From Anaerolineae bacterium (GTDB taxonomy: Bacteria; Chloroflexota; Anaerolineae; Aggregatilineales; Phototrophicaceae), in the NCBI GenBank assembly GCA_019912965.1, contig JAIOHM010000063.1, forward strand, positions 1-42,007: a stretch of DNA of 42,007 bases. The letters run 5' to 3'. Below the pieces are notes generated by a model, which was not told the DNA's origin, searched no databases, and saw only the letters and a program-made list of their open reading frames with translations. Position 1 is the first letter of the stretch. Each line of letters starts with the position of its first letter. Positions 8,901-16,109 of the stretch are shown in pieces. The position numbers and the translations under genes were made by a program.

Positions 8901-8966
8901 ACGTAAAGCCAGTTCACGGCCATCTTTGCGGGCGTAGGAGATAAAGATTTGGGTCGGTGCGGGCAT
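5964..8966 (-). CDS. TIR-NB-ARC (STAND) protein with C-terminal helical repeats
   Basis: The 1000-residue protein has an N-terminal TIR domain (QIFISYARKDGREL; Glu78 in ICRAEQLRAL at the NADase position). A STAND NTPase follows: P-loop GMGGIGKS near 185-195, Walker B SALIVLDDAWD near 263, a FLFTTRDGS sensor segment, and a GLPLAL-like motif LGYLPLALKLAGARL. After a winged-helix region (FTLHDLLHDYTREKL) come about nine degenerate helical repeats of 36-39 residues, for example KSTRAQTLAVLAGNMEGSQK. The layout matches plant NLRs and bacterial STAND immune sensors: repeats sense, NB-ARC oligomerises, TIR consumes NAD+. The DNA for the repeats (about 5964-7200) is clearly AT-richer than the TIR/NB-ARC half, a sign of separate origin or fast evolution. 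Phage defence is inferred. Confidence 0.92.
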   Translation of the reverse strand: MPAPTQIFISYARKDGRELALRLQADLQNAGLSAWLDTNEIDGGASWSSDIEQAIEDCDVTLTLLSRASFISEICRAEQLRALRKGKRVIPLLVQPDADRPLHLEHLNYRDFTDTTQFDEQFVTLLTDIREGKATNLPTNRQQTPNNAPKLPENFVARLEELTALRRAVMGDDTDRKVALTALRGMGGIGKSVMATALCHDEIVQAAFPDGIIWLTIGRTPGSLAETMKILGTALGDSAAHYDTEATGTSRLRDLLPHKSALIVLDDAWDSKHIEPFLADAPRCRFLFTTRDGSIALALGAGEIRLDVMKPAQAVELLRDWARRDDEALPEIADRLGYLPLALKLAGARLREGIIGVDWLNTFQHVSQIKLGRRSTDANDNLQVCFDLSTNQLVEADRSLYFTLGVFPEDVWIPQVVVTRLWRKLDSALTDFDCKEILTDLARLALIERRADDGAFTLHDLLHDYTREKLAGQRIPTHHTLLSAYNPAPEKSWHETADSYLCDYLVYHLIQAERADDLSALFANHDWMHKRFEQSGYTYIGFLDDLTQAWEIAHVEALRQIDADQEPTIIAQCIRYALIQTSINSIAANYPPKLIGLALEAELWTSERALAMAEIVPNAEHKANVYLYILIYGKLSNNQRIDTQKAALEAALNITDRYRKLEMLILLAERMDEEIKTNLLIVSLRAAMDIGDKNSRADFLLRLAQKFDEEQRIQILSQALAAAKMIESNSKRKKTLARVANHMKPNTVLKDLKPSQSQINNINRDLLSRDLNAVNAIKDKASQERALLTLALHMDDELLIQKLESLKSIGHKYWKSRVLIRLADFKQGDQKREILKEALIAANMIQTKSTRAQTLAVLAGNMEGSQKAKILNQSLKIALEIKSTPNQVRVLAKLVIMLEDDQKIDLLTNVVRAVRTTHDEYWRANMLSKLLPASEKPAPLIHDIRLALCTHIMNIKINKRKDLHYLIAEESIFTPPIFSPNTLDQIAEHVMDVCNNWRWQ

Positions 8967-9072
8967 AACGGCTGGCCTATCCGATCATGACAAAATCTAT
9001 TTTATAGTATAGCCAATCTTCGGTGTTAGCGCGCCGTTTGCAATCCGTTCAGCCTCGGTTCGTAATACGCGT

Positions 9073-9108
9073 CATGTAACCTGATAACCCCTGTTTATCA
9101 GGCACATG
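9073..9108. promoter_or_regulatory. Inverted repeat, possible operator
   Basis: CATGT-AA-CCTGATAA is mirrored by TTATCAGG-C-ACATG around a 7-base centre. The arms are 9073-9077 plus 9080-9087, and 9095-9102 plus 9104-9108. It sits in the 213-base divergent gap between the TIR-NB-ARC gene and the M24 peptidase gene, about 70 bases before the latter's start. It could be a regulator site for either gene or an RNA hairpin in the M24 leader. Confidence 0.5.
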
Positions 9109-9179
9109 CATAACCGGATATTGCGCCGTATCCATGAGCCGCTAAACTTGGGGCATTCTGATCCAAGTGAGGTGCATCT

Positions 9180-10439
9180 ATGCTCCCAATCGAAGCCTAT
9201 CGTGCGAAACTTCTGCCGTTACGTGCTCAAGCCGAAGTGCGGAATGCGTGGCTGCGTGAACGGCTGGATACGGTTTTGCCGGAGATCATGGCGCGCGAAG
9301 GCTTCGACATGTGGATTGTGGCCGCGCGTGAGTACAACGAAGACCCGGTGATTATGACCCTGCTGCCCGAACCGTCGATGGCCGCGCGTCGTCGCACCAT
9401 TCTCGTCTTTCACCGTCAACCCGATGGCTCGGTCGAACGCTTGTCGATTGATCGTTATGGCTTCGGTGAGTTTTATGCCCGCGCATGGGAGCCGGAAAAA
9501 GAAGGTCAGCTCGAATACCTCGCCCGCATCGTCCGCGAACGCAATCCTGAGCATATCGGGCTGAACATTTCCAGCGAATTCGCTTTTGGGGATGGCCTCA
9601 CTCACAGCGAATATGAACGCATCGCGGCGGCGTTGGGCGGCGATCTGATGCGGCGGGTGTGGGGTGCGGAACGGTTATGCATCGGCTGGCTGGAACGGCG
9701 CATCGAACCGGAATTGGTCGTGTATCCGGGGATTATTGAACTCGGTCATGTGCTGATAAACGAGGCGTTTTCGTCGCGGGTCATTCAGCCAGGAATCACT
9801 ACTACTGAGGATGTGGTGTGGTGGTTTCGTCAGCAAATGCATGATCTCGGCTTAAAAGCATGGTTTCAGCCGACTGTGGAAATTCAAGCTAATGGTCAGC
9901 GTTATGATTCTGAAGCGCCCCGTAAACTGATTTTGCCGGGTGATCTGCTGCACTGCGATGTCGGTTTTTATGATCTCGGTTTAGCAACTGACCATCAGCA
10001 GCACGCCTACATTCTGAAACCGGGGGAAACGGATGCCCCCGAAGGCTTAAAGGCTGCGCTGCGAGACGGCAACCGTTTGCAGGATATTTTGATGAGCGAG
10101 ATGCAAATTGGCAAAACCGGAAATGAAGTTTTGAAATCAGCATTGGAACAGGCGAAAGCGGAAGGCATCCAAGCGCAGATTTACAGCCATCCGTTGGGGT
10201 ATCATGGACATGCCGCTGGCCCGACGATTGGGTTATGGGATCAGCAGGATGGTGTACCCGGTCAGGGGGATTATCCTCTATTCGACTCGACAGCTTATTC
10301 GATTGAGCTGAACGCCAAAAAAGCTGTGTCCGAATGGGGCGGGCAGGAAGTGCGAATCGCTTTGGAAGAAGATGCCCTACTGGTTGATGGACAGATGCGT
10401 TGGCTGCATGGGCGACAGGAACACTTTCATTTGATTTAA
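9180..10439 (+). CDS. M24 family metallopeptidase (Xaa-Pro aminopeptidase-like)
   Basis: This 419-residue protein begins MLPIEAYRAKLLPLR, behind an SD-like GAGG. The N-terminal half resembles the creatinase/prolidase N domain (EGFDMWIVAAREYNEDPVIM). The C-terminal pita-bread domain has the dinuclear-metal ligands: Asp260 in HCDVGFYDLG, Asp271 in LATDHQQHAY, His337 in YSHPLGYHGHAAG, Glu376 in YSIELNAKKA, and a final Glu at about 396-397 in IALEEDALLVDG. All five are kept, so it should be an active peptidase, probably on X-Pro peptides. The acyl-AMP ligase starts 19 bases after its stop, so the two are probably co-transcribed. Confidence 0.88.
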   Translation: MLPIEAYRAKLLPLRAQAEVRNAWLRERLDTVLPEIMAREGFDMWIVAAREYNEDPVIMTLLPEPSMAARRRTILVFHRQPDGSVERLSIDRYGFGEFYARAWEPEKEGQLEYLARIVRERNPEHIGLNISSEFAFGDGLTHSEYERIAAALGGDLMRRVWGAERLCIGWLERRIEPELVVYPGIIELGHVLINEAFSSRVIQPGITTTEDVVWWFRQQMHDLGLKAWFQPTVEIQANGQRYDSEAPRKLILPGDLLHCDVGFYDLGLATDHQQHAYILKPGETDAPEGLKAALRDGNRLQDILMSEMQIGKTGNEVLKSALEQAKAEGIQAQIYSHPLGYHGHAAGPTIGLWDQQDGVPGQGDYPLFDSTAYSIELNAKKAVSEWGGQEVRIALEEDALLVDGQMRWLHGRQEHFHLI

Positions 10440-10458
10440 CCGCAGAGGTAGAGCGAGA

Positions 10459-12156
10459 TTGGGACTATTAAATCTGGCAAGGCGAGCGCAGTTTTCGACG
10501 TTATTGGATGCGGCGGCGCTGCATGGTGGCGATGAAACGGCGATTGTTTATTTGGAAACCGAGCAAAAACCGATTGTTGTGACACGGGACGATTTCCGTG
10601 CGGCGGTGGAACAGCACGCGGCAGCACTGAGCGGGTTGGGTATTCAGCCGGGTGATCTGGTGGTCATCGCGCATACCCAGAATTTAGAGAGCATTTATGC
10701 CTTCTGGGGGGCACTGCTGGTCGGGGCGATTCCGTCGATGTTCCCAACGCTGACGGAAAAACTGGATGCCGAGATTTATATGCGCGGCATGGCGGAACTG
10801 GCGCGGCTTTCGGACGTGAAGGCGATTTTAACGACCGATGATTTCGCGCCCCGGCTGGCGATGCATGTGCCGTGTGCGGTGTATGGGTCGGGGGATTTGA
10901 ACCGCCAAGATACCAGACAAGAAGAGAATAAACCACAGAGACACAGAGAACACAAAGGTAACGCAGAGGAAATTGCCTTTTTACAGCATTCGAGCGGGAC
11001 AACCGGGTTACAGAAAGGGGTGGCACTGTCGCATCGAGCAGTGCTGAATCAACTCGCCAGTTATGCCGACGCAATCCAATTGAGCCAAGACGATGTGATC
11101 GTGAGTTGGCTACCGCTGTATCACGATATGGGGTTGATTGCTGGATTTTTGATGCCGCTGATACAGGGTGTGCCACTGGTGCTGATGTCGCCGTTCGATT
11201 GGGTGCAGCATCCGGCGATGCTGTTTCGCGCGATTCACGACTATAAAGGGACGTTGTGCTGGCTGCCCAATTTTGCTTATAACCATTGTGCAAGGCGGAT
11301 TCGGCAGCGTGATACGGAAGGATTATCAGCAGCCAGTATGCGGCTGTTCATCAACTGCTCTGAACCGGTGCATCATGAGAGCCATCAACTCTTTCTGGAA
11401 CGATTTGACGGGTTGGGCATTCGACCAGAGATGCTTTCCGTCAGCTACGCGATGGCCGAAAACACCTTTGCGGTAACGCAGACTCCGATAGGCGAAAATG
11501 CGCGGCTGGATGTAATCGACCGTCTGGAACTGGAAAATAAACGCGAAGCTGTAGTTGTAGAGGCTGATCATCCGAATGCGCAAATCCGGGTGTCATGTGG
11601 GCCGCCGATTCGCAATGTATCGGTGAAAGCGGTGGATGCGGATGGGCATGATTTACCGGAACGCCATGTTGGGGAAATTGCCGTGCAGAGCGACTGCATG
11701 TTGACCGAATATTACAAACGTCCGGATTTGCGGCCCTTCCATAACGGCTGGTATCTGACCGGAGACAGAGGCTACATCGCGGATGGCGAGGTGTATATCG
11801 TCGGGCGCTCGAAAGACCTGATTATCAACGCAGGCAAGAATGTTTTTCCGCAGGATATCGAAGCGATTGTGAACACGGTTTCGGGTGTTCATGCGGGTCG
11901 GGCGGTGGTCTTTGGTGTGCCAGATGCGAAAGAAGGCACGGAACTGATCGCAGTCGTGGCGGAGGTTCACAGCGAGGATGCCGATGAACGCAAGCGTATC
12001 GGCGGCGACATCCGACAGGCTGTGGCGCGGAGCAGCACGGTAACGGTGAGTTATGTGCATCTGGTCGGGGAAAAGTGGCTGATTAAAACCTCCAGCGGGA
12101 AGATCGCACGGGCGGCAAACCGGGAAAAATGGCTGGCGGAACGGGAAATGCAGTGA
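10459..12156 (+). CDS. Fatty-acyl-AMP ligase-like adenylate-forming enzyme
   Basis: The 565-residue protein uses a TTG start with AGAGG ten bases upstream. Adenylation motifs are HSSGTTGLQKGVALSHRA, SWLPLYHDMGLIAGFLMPL (typical of the FAAL branch), YAMAENTFAVTQ, and YLTGDRGYIADGEVYIVGRS followed by KDLIINAGKN. The C-terminal catalytic lysine is in IKTSSGKIARAANR. It should activate a carboxylic acid, probably a fatty acid, to the acyl-adenylate; the acceptor (CoA or carrier protein) is not evident and no carrier gene is nearby. Residues about 147-171 (DLNRQDTRQEENKPQRHREH and on) interrupt the fold just before the first motif and come from an inserted repeat. Confidence 0.85.
   Translation: MGLLNLARRAQFSTLLDAAALHGGDETAIVYLETEQKPIVVTRDDFRAAVEQHAAALSGLGIQPGDLVVIAHTQNLESIYAFWGALLVGAIPSMFPTLTEKLDAEIYMRGMAELARLSDVKAILTTDDFAPRLAMHVPCAVYGSGDLNRQDTRQEENKPQRHREHKGNAEEIAFLQHSSGTTGLQKGVALSHRAVLNQLASYADAIQLSQDDVIVSWLPLYHDMGLIAGFLMPLIQGVPLVLMSPFDWVQHPAMLFRAIHDYKGTLCWLPNFAYNHCARRIRQRDTEGLSAASMRLFINCSEPVHHESHQLFLERFDGLGIRPEMLSVSYAMAENTFAVTQTPIGENARLDVIDRLELENKREAVVVEADHPNAQIRVSCGPPIRNVSVKAVDADGHDLPERHVGEIAVQSDCMLTEYYKRPDLRPFHNGWYLTGDRGYIADGEVYIVGRSKDLIINAGKNVFPQDIEAIVNTVSGVHAGRAVVFGVPDAKEGTELIAVVAEVHSEDADERKRIGGDIRQAVARSSTVTVSYVHLVGEKWLIKTSSGKIARAANREKWLAEREMQ
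10897..10972 (+). repeat. Repeat inserted in frame in the acyl-AMP ligase
   Basis: TTGAACCGCCAAGA (10897-10910) is followed by AACCACAGAGACACAGAGAA and CACAAAGGTAACGCAGAGGA. These units look like the widespread ACCACAGAGACACAGAGAACAC intergenic repeat. The 14-base head recurs exactly, inverted, at 41233-41246 outside any gene. A related scrap, ACCGCAGAGGTAGAG, overlaps the leader of the same gene at 10439-10453. The reading frame is preserved through the insertion. Confidence 0.75.
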
Positions 12157-12208
12157 AAGCCTGTTCTGTGGATGGCTCAAACAACCCTCGGATATGCTGC
12201 TGGTGCTG

Positions 12209-12350
12209 TCAACCGCTAAAACCACCATCAATTTGGATCAAGTCCACCGCCCTGTGAATTTCCTCAAATAGCTTAAAATTTATGGTGACTTGCTGCCCAT
12301 TCTCATAAGTAAATCGCGCAGTTATCCGAGCGATATTAGCCGCAAGAGGA
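12209..12350 (-). pseudogene. Possible gene remnant, minus strand
   Basis: Reading the minus strand from about 12350 to a TGA at 12209 gives a frame with protein-like composition, including ARFTYENGQQVTINFKLFEE and IHRAVDLIQIDGGFSG. It has no ATG, GTG or TTG start with a ribosome-binding site, and a TGA closes it upstream. It may be the tail of a lost gene, or chance. The rest of the 200-base gap between the ligase and FGE-domain genes shows nothing else clear. Confidence 0.25.
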
Positions 12351-12356
12351 AAAACG

Positions 12357-13208
12357 ATGTCATTCCTTCATGAATCAAAAGTGCTCAGTATGCTTCCAAA
12401 ACCCTTTGAATGGTGTGAGATTTCCGAGGGTGACGTGAAGATCATCGATTCTACTGACGAAACCCTGTCAGTATTTCGTCAGCAAGTCTTGGTAGAGCGC
12501 TTTGCTATCGCTAAATATCCGATCACGAATGCCCAGTATGCCACTTTCATAAAAGCAGGCGGGTATCAGAACAAACAGTGGTGGACTCGTGAAGGCTGGA
12601 AATTACTGAGGCAGGGTTTGCGCTGGCTTAACCATAGACCGGAAGCCACAGTCAAGGCATGGGTAGAACCGCTTTTCTGGCAAGACGGCAGGTGGAATGG
12701 AGCTGATTATCCGGTAGTTGGTGTGTCATGGTATGAGGCTTTTGCCTTTTGTCGGTGGTTGAGTGCGTTCAGCGGCGAAAACATTACCCTCCCGACCGAA
12801 CCGCAATGGCAGCGTGCCGCTGAAGGCGACGAAAAACGGATTTATCCATGGGGAAACGACTGGGACTCCAGCCGATGCAACAACACTTGTGATGGACAAG
12901 AATCCGTTCAAACTACCCCGGTCAGACAGTATGAGGGAAAAGGGGATAGTCCCTTTGGGGTAGTGGATATGGCGGGAAATATCCGTGAATGGTGCTTGAC
13001 CAAATCATCAGGCATAAGAGGCAGCAACGCTGTCGGCGGAGCAGATGATCGTATCACGCGCGGTGGAGACCGGGAGTGCGTACCATTCAAGAATGAATAT
13101 GGGCCGACGCGCTTTTTCCGTAACGATTGCCAGAACGGTATGACAGCATCCGCCTGTGACGAATATACTGGTTTTCGTATTGTGCGTTCATGGTCTGCCA
13201 CAGCATAG
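12357..13208 (+). CDS. Formylglycine-generating-enzyme (FGE-sulfatase) domain protein
   Basis: The 283-residue protein starts at an ATG behind AAGAGGA. It has the FGE/SUMF fold signatures in order: VERFAIAKYPITNAQYATFI, YPVVGVSWYEAFAFCRWLS, LPTEPQWQRAAEGDEKRIYP, WGNDW, DMAGNIREWCL, RGGDRECVPF and YTGFRIVRS. True formylglycine generators carry a Cys pair five residues apart after the RGG motif. Here only the first is present (REC) and Asn occupies the second position, so oxidation of a sulfatase cysteine is doubtful. Family members also include EgtB-like, kinase-linked and binding-only proteins. No sulfatase is in the window. The function is therefore open; the family call is firm. Confidence 0.85.
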   Translation: MSFLHESKVLSMLPKPFEWCEISEGDVKIIDSTDETLSVFRQQVLVERFAIAKYPITNAQYATFIKAGGYQNKQWWTREGWKLLRQGLRWLNHRPEATVKAWVEPLFWQDGRWNGADYPVVGVSWYEAFAFCRWLSAFSGENITLPTEPQWQRAAEGDEKRIYPWGNDWDSSRCNNTCDGQESVQTTPVRQYEGKGDSPFGVVDMAGNIREWCLTKSSGIRGSNAVGGADDRITRGGDRECVPFKNEYGPTRFFRNDCQNGMTASACDEYTGFRIVRSWSATA

Positions 13209-13272
13209 AAAACCCGCCCGCTTTGGCGTACAATCGAACTCTGTTCCGTTCATCAGGTAGGATTTCCAAGAC

Positions 13273-14427
13273 GTGACCCCAACCAAAATTCAAGTTATTG
13301 ACCATCCGATCCCTGTTTTCCGTCCTTTCAGCGGCGAAGAAGAAATTGAAGCTGTTGCCGAAGTCCTGCGCTCTGGCTGGTGGGGGCAAGGGCCAAAAAC
13401 GGTCGCTTTTGAAAAACAATTTGCCGAATTTGTGGGCGCAGAGTACGCGGTTTCCGTCAACTCTGCCACTGCCGCATTACATCTGGCGCTGCTGGTGGCT
13501 GGAGTGGAAGGCGGCGAAGTCATCACCACACCGATGACCTTTGTCTCTACCAACCACGCCATCCTGTATAACAACGCCACCCCCGTTTTTGCTGATATTC
13601 AGGCTGATACCCTAAACATCGACCCCGATGATATAAAACGCAAAATTACTTCCAAAACGCGCGCCATTATCGCCGTGCATTATGGCGGTTATCCGGCGGA
13701 TATTGAACGCATTCAGGCTCTCGCTGCTGCCCATAACCTGATCGTGATCGAGGACGCCGCCCACGCCGCAGGGACGACCTACAAAGGCAAATCCGTTGGC
13801 AGCATTTCGCCGCTGACCTGCTTCAGCTTCCATCCGGTTAAAAATCTGGCGACGGGCGACGGCGGCATGATTACGCTGGAAGACGGCGATTGGGATGCCC
13901 GTTTGCGCCGTTTGCGTTGGGTCGGCATCAACAAGGATACATGGGTACGCAGCCGTGATAAAGACAGCGCCGGATACTCATGGGAATATGATGTTGAGGA
14001 AATCGGCTTCAAGTGTCACACCAACGACATTAATTCCGCCATTGGTTTGGTGCAACTAGGTCGTCTGCCGGGAACGAATGCCCGCCGCCGCGAAATTGCC
14101 GCCCTCTATACTGAAGGATTGCGCGATCTCGAATGGCTGCAACTGCCTATCACAACAGGCGAAGGTATCGTTTCCGCACAGCATAATTACGTCGTGCGCT
14201 GTGCCTTCCGTGACCAATTAGCGGATTGGCTACGCGATCATCGCATCGCTACCGGGATGCACTACATCCCCAATCATCTGCACGCGGTTTACAAGCCTTA
14301 TGCTACGTCGCTGCCCGTGACCGAACGCGAATGGACACGCTTGCTCACGCTGCCGCTGTATGCCGCCCTGACCGATAGCGAAGTGCAGTATATTATCGAC
14401 GTAATTCGGCAGTATCCACATGCATAA
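13273..14427 (+). CDS. DegT/DnrJ/EryC1/StrS aminotransferase
   Basis: The 384-residue protein starts at a GTG with GGTAGGA upstream. It is a PLP-dependent sugar aminotransferase: EEIEAVAEVLRSGWWGQGP at the start, substrate loop EYAVSVNSATAALHLAL, Asp161 in VIEDAAHAAGTTYKGK (pairs with the pyridine nitrogen) and Schiff-base Lys190 in SFHPVKNLATGDGGM. Such enzymes put an amino group on a nucleotide-linked keto-sugar for surface glycans or antibiotics. With the glycosyltransferase, acetyltransferase and methyltransferases downstream it suggests an N-acylated amino sugar. The sugar itself cannot be read from the sequence. Confidence 0.93.
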   Translation: MTPTKIQVIDHPIPVFRPFSGEEEIEAVAEVLRSGWWGQGPKTVAFEKQFAEFVGAEYAVSVNSATAALHLALLVAGVEGGEVITTPMTFVSTNHAILYNNATPVFADIQADTLNIDPDDIKRKITSKTRAIIAVHYGGYPADIERIQALAAAHNLIVIEDAAHAAGTTYKGKSVGSISPLTCFSFHPVKNLATGDGGMITLEDGDWDARLRRLRWVGINKDTWVRSRDKDSAGYSWEYDVEEIGFKCHTNDINSAIGLVQLGRLPGTNARRREIAALYTEGLRDLEWLQLPITTGEGIVSAQHNYVVRCAFRDQLADWLRDHRIATGMHYIPNHLHAVYKPYATSLPVTEREWTRLLTLPLYAALTDSEVQYIIDVIRQYPHA

Positions 14428-14492
14428 ACAGCCTTTAGCCTTCAGCTTTCAGGAAAAGGCAAAATCAGCTTCCGACACGGCGAAAAGGGGCG

Positions 14493-15368
14493 ATGATTTT
14501 GCCTGATCTGTCGATTGTCATTGTCAACTACAACACGCGCGAACCTTTACGCCGCTGCCTCGAATCCATCAAAGCCACGCGCGGCGCATTGGATGTGCAG
14601 ACGATTGTGGTTGATAACGCCTCCAAAGATGGTAGCGCTGCGATGGCGCGCGAAGTCCTGCCGGATGCGTTGGTGATCGAACCGGGGCGCAATACGTGGT
14701 TCACCGGGGGCAATAATCTGGGAATGCAGAAAGCCACAGGTGAATTTTCCCTCATCCTAAATCCTGACACGGTATTTCAGCCGGGAACACTTCAAGCGAT
14801 GATCGATTATCTGCGCGCTCATACTAACGTCGGCGGCGTCACCTGTCAGATGCGTTTCCCGGATGGTCGCTTGCAACCGACCTGTTCTCGCATCCCCTTA
14901 TATCCAGATTTGCTGCTCGGCTATACCTTTTTAGGCGTCTTTTTCAAGCCTTTACGTGACCGCCGCCGCGCCGAAATGTTCTTCGCTGGGTGGGATCGCC
15001 AGAGCGATAAAGCCGTCGAAGTCGCACCAGATTCCAATCTGATGATTCGCACGGCACTGTTTCATCAGATCGGCGGCTTTGACGAAAACCTCAAGCTGTA
15101 CTTCACCGAAGATGATATTTGCCGTCGGATTTTGAACAGCGGCAGCGAAGTACATTTTGTGGCGAAAGGTGTTCTTTTACACGAAGAAGGTGCGAGCGTC
15201 AGCCAAGTGCGCCGCCTTGCTTCGCAGGTCTATTTTGATGACCTGTTGGCTTTCACCCGCAAATATTATGGCGCTTTGCGGGCGCTGTTTCTGCAAGCCT
15301 TGATCTGGCCGACTCGATTGGGCATGGACATCGCCCAACGGATGCGCGGCGAGAAAAAAGCTATGTAG
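14493..15368 (+). CDS. Glycosyltransferase family 2 (rhamnosyltransferase-like)
   Basis: The 291-residue protein begins MILPDLSIVIVNYNTREPLR, the classic GT-A opening. It continues with VDNASKDGSAAMA, FTGGNNLGMQKATGEFSLIL and NPDTVFQPG (NPD in place of DXD), then DSNLMIRTALFHQIGGFDEN and YFTEDDICRRI. These fit inverting transferases that add rhamnose or related sugars to lipid-linked or polysaccharide acceptors. The start follows AAAAGGGG closely. The 65 bases upstream contain CCTTTAGCCTTCAGCTTTC, a repeat-like stretch. Its stop overlaps the convergent HxlR gene by eight bases. Confidence 0.9.
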   Translation: MILPDLSIVIVNYNTREPLRRCLESIKATRGALDVQTIVVDNASKDGSAAMAREVLPDALVIEPGRNTWFTGGNNLGMQKATGEFSLILNPDTVFQPGTLQAMIDYLRAHTNVGGVTCQMRFPDGRLQPTCSRIPLYPDLLLGYTFLGVFFKPLRDRRRAEMFFAGWDRQSDKAVEVAPDSNLMIRTALFHQIGGFDENLKLYFTEDDICRRILNSGSEVHFVAKGVLLHEEGASVSQVRRLASQVYFDDLLAFTRKYYGALRALFLQALIWPTRLGMDIAQRMRGEKKAM

Positions 15369-15687
15369 CGGTTTCCCGTTCATGCTGGATGTGCAGTTTT
15401 CCCCATTTACACAGAGCATCCAGAATATCCAGCAACGTGCGTCCATAATCGCTGAGGCTGTATTCGACGTGCGGCGGAACGGTCTGATAATCGGTTCGCA
15501 CGATGATGCCATCGGCTTCAAGTTCCCGTAACTGCCGGATGAGGACTTTCTCGGTAACATCCGGGATCAACTTTCGCAGCGCACCATACCGCCGTGCATC
15601 ATCATGCAAATGCCAAACAATCAACACCTTCCATTTTCCACTCAGCACGCGCAAAGCTGCTTCAACATCTTGCGTCGGATTATCCAT
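15361..15687 (-). CDS. HxlR family transcriptional regulator
   Basis: The 108-residue winged-helix protein is preferred from ATG 15687 (SD AAGGAAAGAGG); a TTG at 15711 would overlap the operator. Motifs are LRVLSGKWKVLIVWHLHDDA, YGALRKLIPDVTEKVLIRQL and RELEADGIIVRTDYQTVPPH, followed by VEYSLSDYGRTL. Redox-sensing HxlR proteins usually keep a Cys near the N-terminus just before this core; here that position lacks Cys, so control by a ligand or another mechanism is more likely. It is divergent from the monooxygenase gene, with a shared operator between them. Confidence 0.93.
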   Translation of the reverse strand: MDNPTQDVEAALRVLSGKWKVLIVWHLHDDARRYGALRKLIPDVTEKVLIRQLRELEADGIIVRTDYQTVPPHVEYSLSDYGRTLLDILDALCKWGKLHIQHERETAT

Positions 15688-15702
15688 CGCTGCCTCTTTC
15701 CT

Positions 15703-15722
15703 TACTGACAAAAAAGACAGTA
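15703..15722. promoter_or_regulatory. Inverted repeat, likely HxlR operator
   Basis: TACTGAC-N6-GACAGTA is an inverted repeat with one mismatch, placed between the HxlR gene and the monooxygenase promoter. It ends just before the -35 hexamer at 15724. A second palindromic core, AGTACT (15719-15724), overlaps it. HxlR-type regulators typically bind TACT/AGTA palindromes in the divergent gap. Confidence 0.6.
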
Positions 15723-15723
15723 C

Positions 15724-15753
15724 TTGTCATATGTGCAGTGTAAACCCTACTAT
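15724..15753 (+). promoter_or_regulatory. Sigma-70-type promoter of the monooxygenase gene
   Basis: TTGTCA (15724-15729), an 18-base spacer and TACTAT (15748-15753) form a good promoter. An AAGGAG ribosome-binding site at 15771 and the GTG start at 15784 follow at proper distances. Confidence 0.7.
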
Positions 15754-15783
15754 GTTTTTGTTGGTAGAACAAGGAGAATTGAA

Positions 15784-16083
15784 GTGATTGTTGTATATGT
15801 ATCCGTGAAAACCAAAGAAGATTCCGCTGGCGAATTCGAGCGCATCATCCGCGAAATTCAGGCCGATGTCCTCAACATGCAGGGCTGTATCAAGAACGAA
15901 TGGTTTCGCAAGCCGGACTCGCCTCAGCGATTCGTGATTTATGGGGAGTTCGACACGCACGAAAATTTTGAGAATTACTTGAACTCGGCTGTCGTCAGGC
16001 GCATTGGCGATGAACTGATGCCCCTGCTGGAACACCCGCCAGAATTTAAGCACTACAGCGCGGCGATTCTGGATGGAAATTGA
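15784..16083 (+). CDS. Antibiotic-biosynthesis-monooxygenase (ABM) domain protein
   Basis: This 99-residue protein starts at GTG, seven bases after a strong AAGGAG; an upstream in-frame TTG lies inside the promoter and is rejected. The sequence IVVYVSVKTKEDSAGEFERI with the later GCIKNEWFRKPDSPQRFVIY and GEFDTHENFENYL is a dimeric ABM ferredoxin-like fold. Members act as cofactor-free oxygenases, haem degraders or quinol monooxygenases. Control by the divergent HxlR regulator suggests a response to quinones, aldehydes or another reactive compound, but the substrate is unknown. Confidence 0.87.
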   Translation: MIVVYVSVKTKEDSAGEFERIIREIQADVLNMQGCIKNEWFRKPDSPQRFVIYGEFDTHENFENYLNSAVVRRIGDELMPLLEHPPEFKHYSAAILDGN

Positions 16084-16109
16084 CGCTGGGTTCAGGTAGT
16101 CTAAAACCT

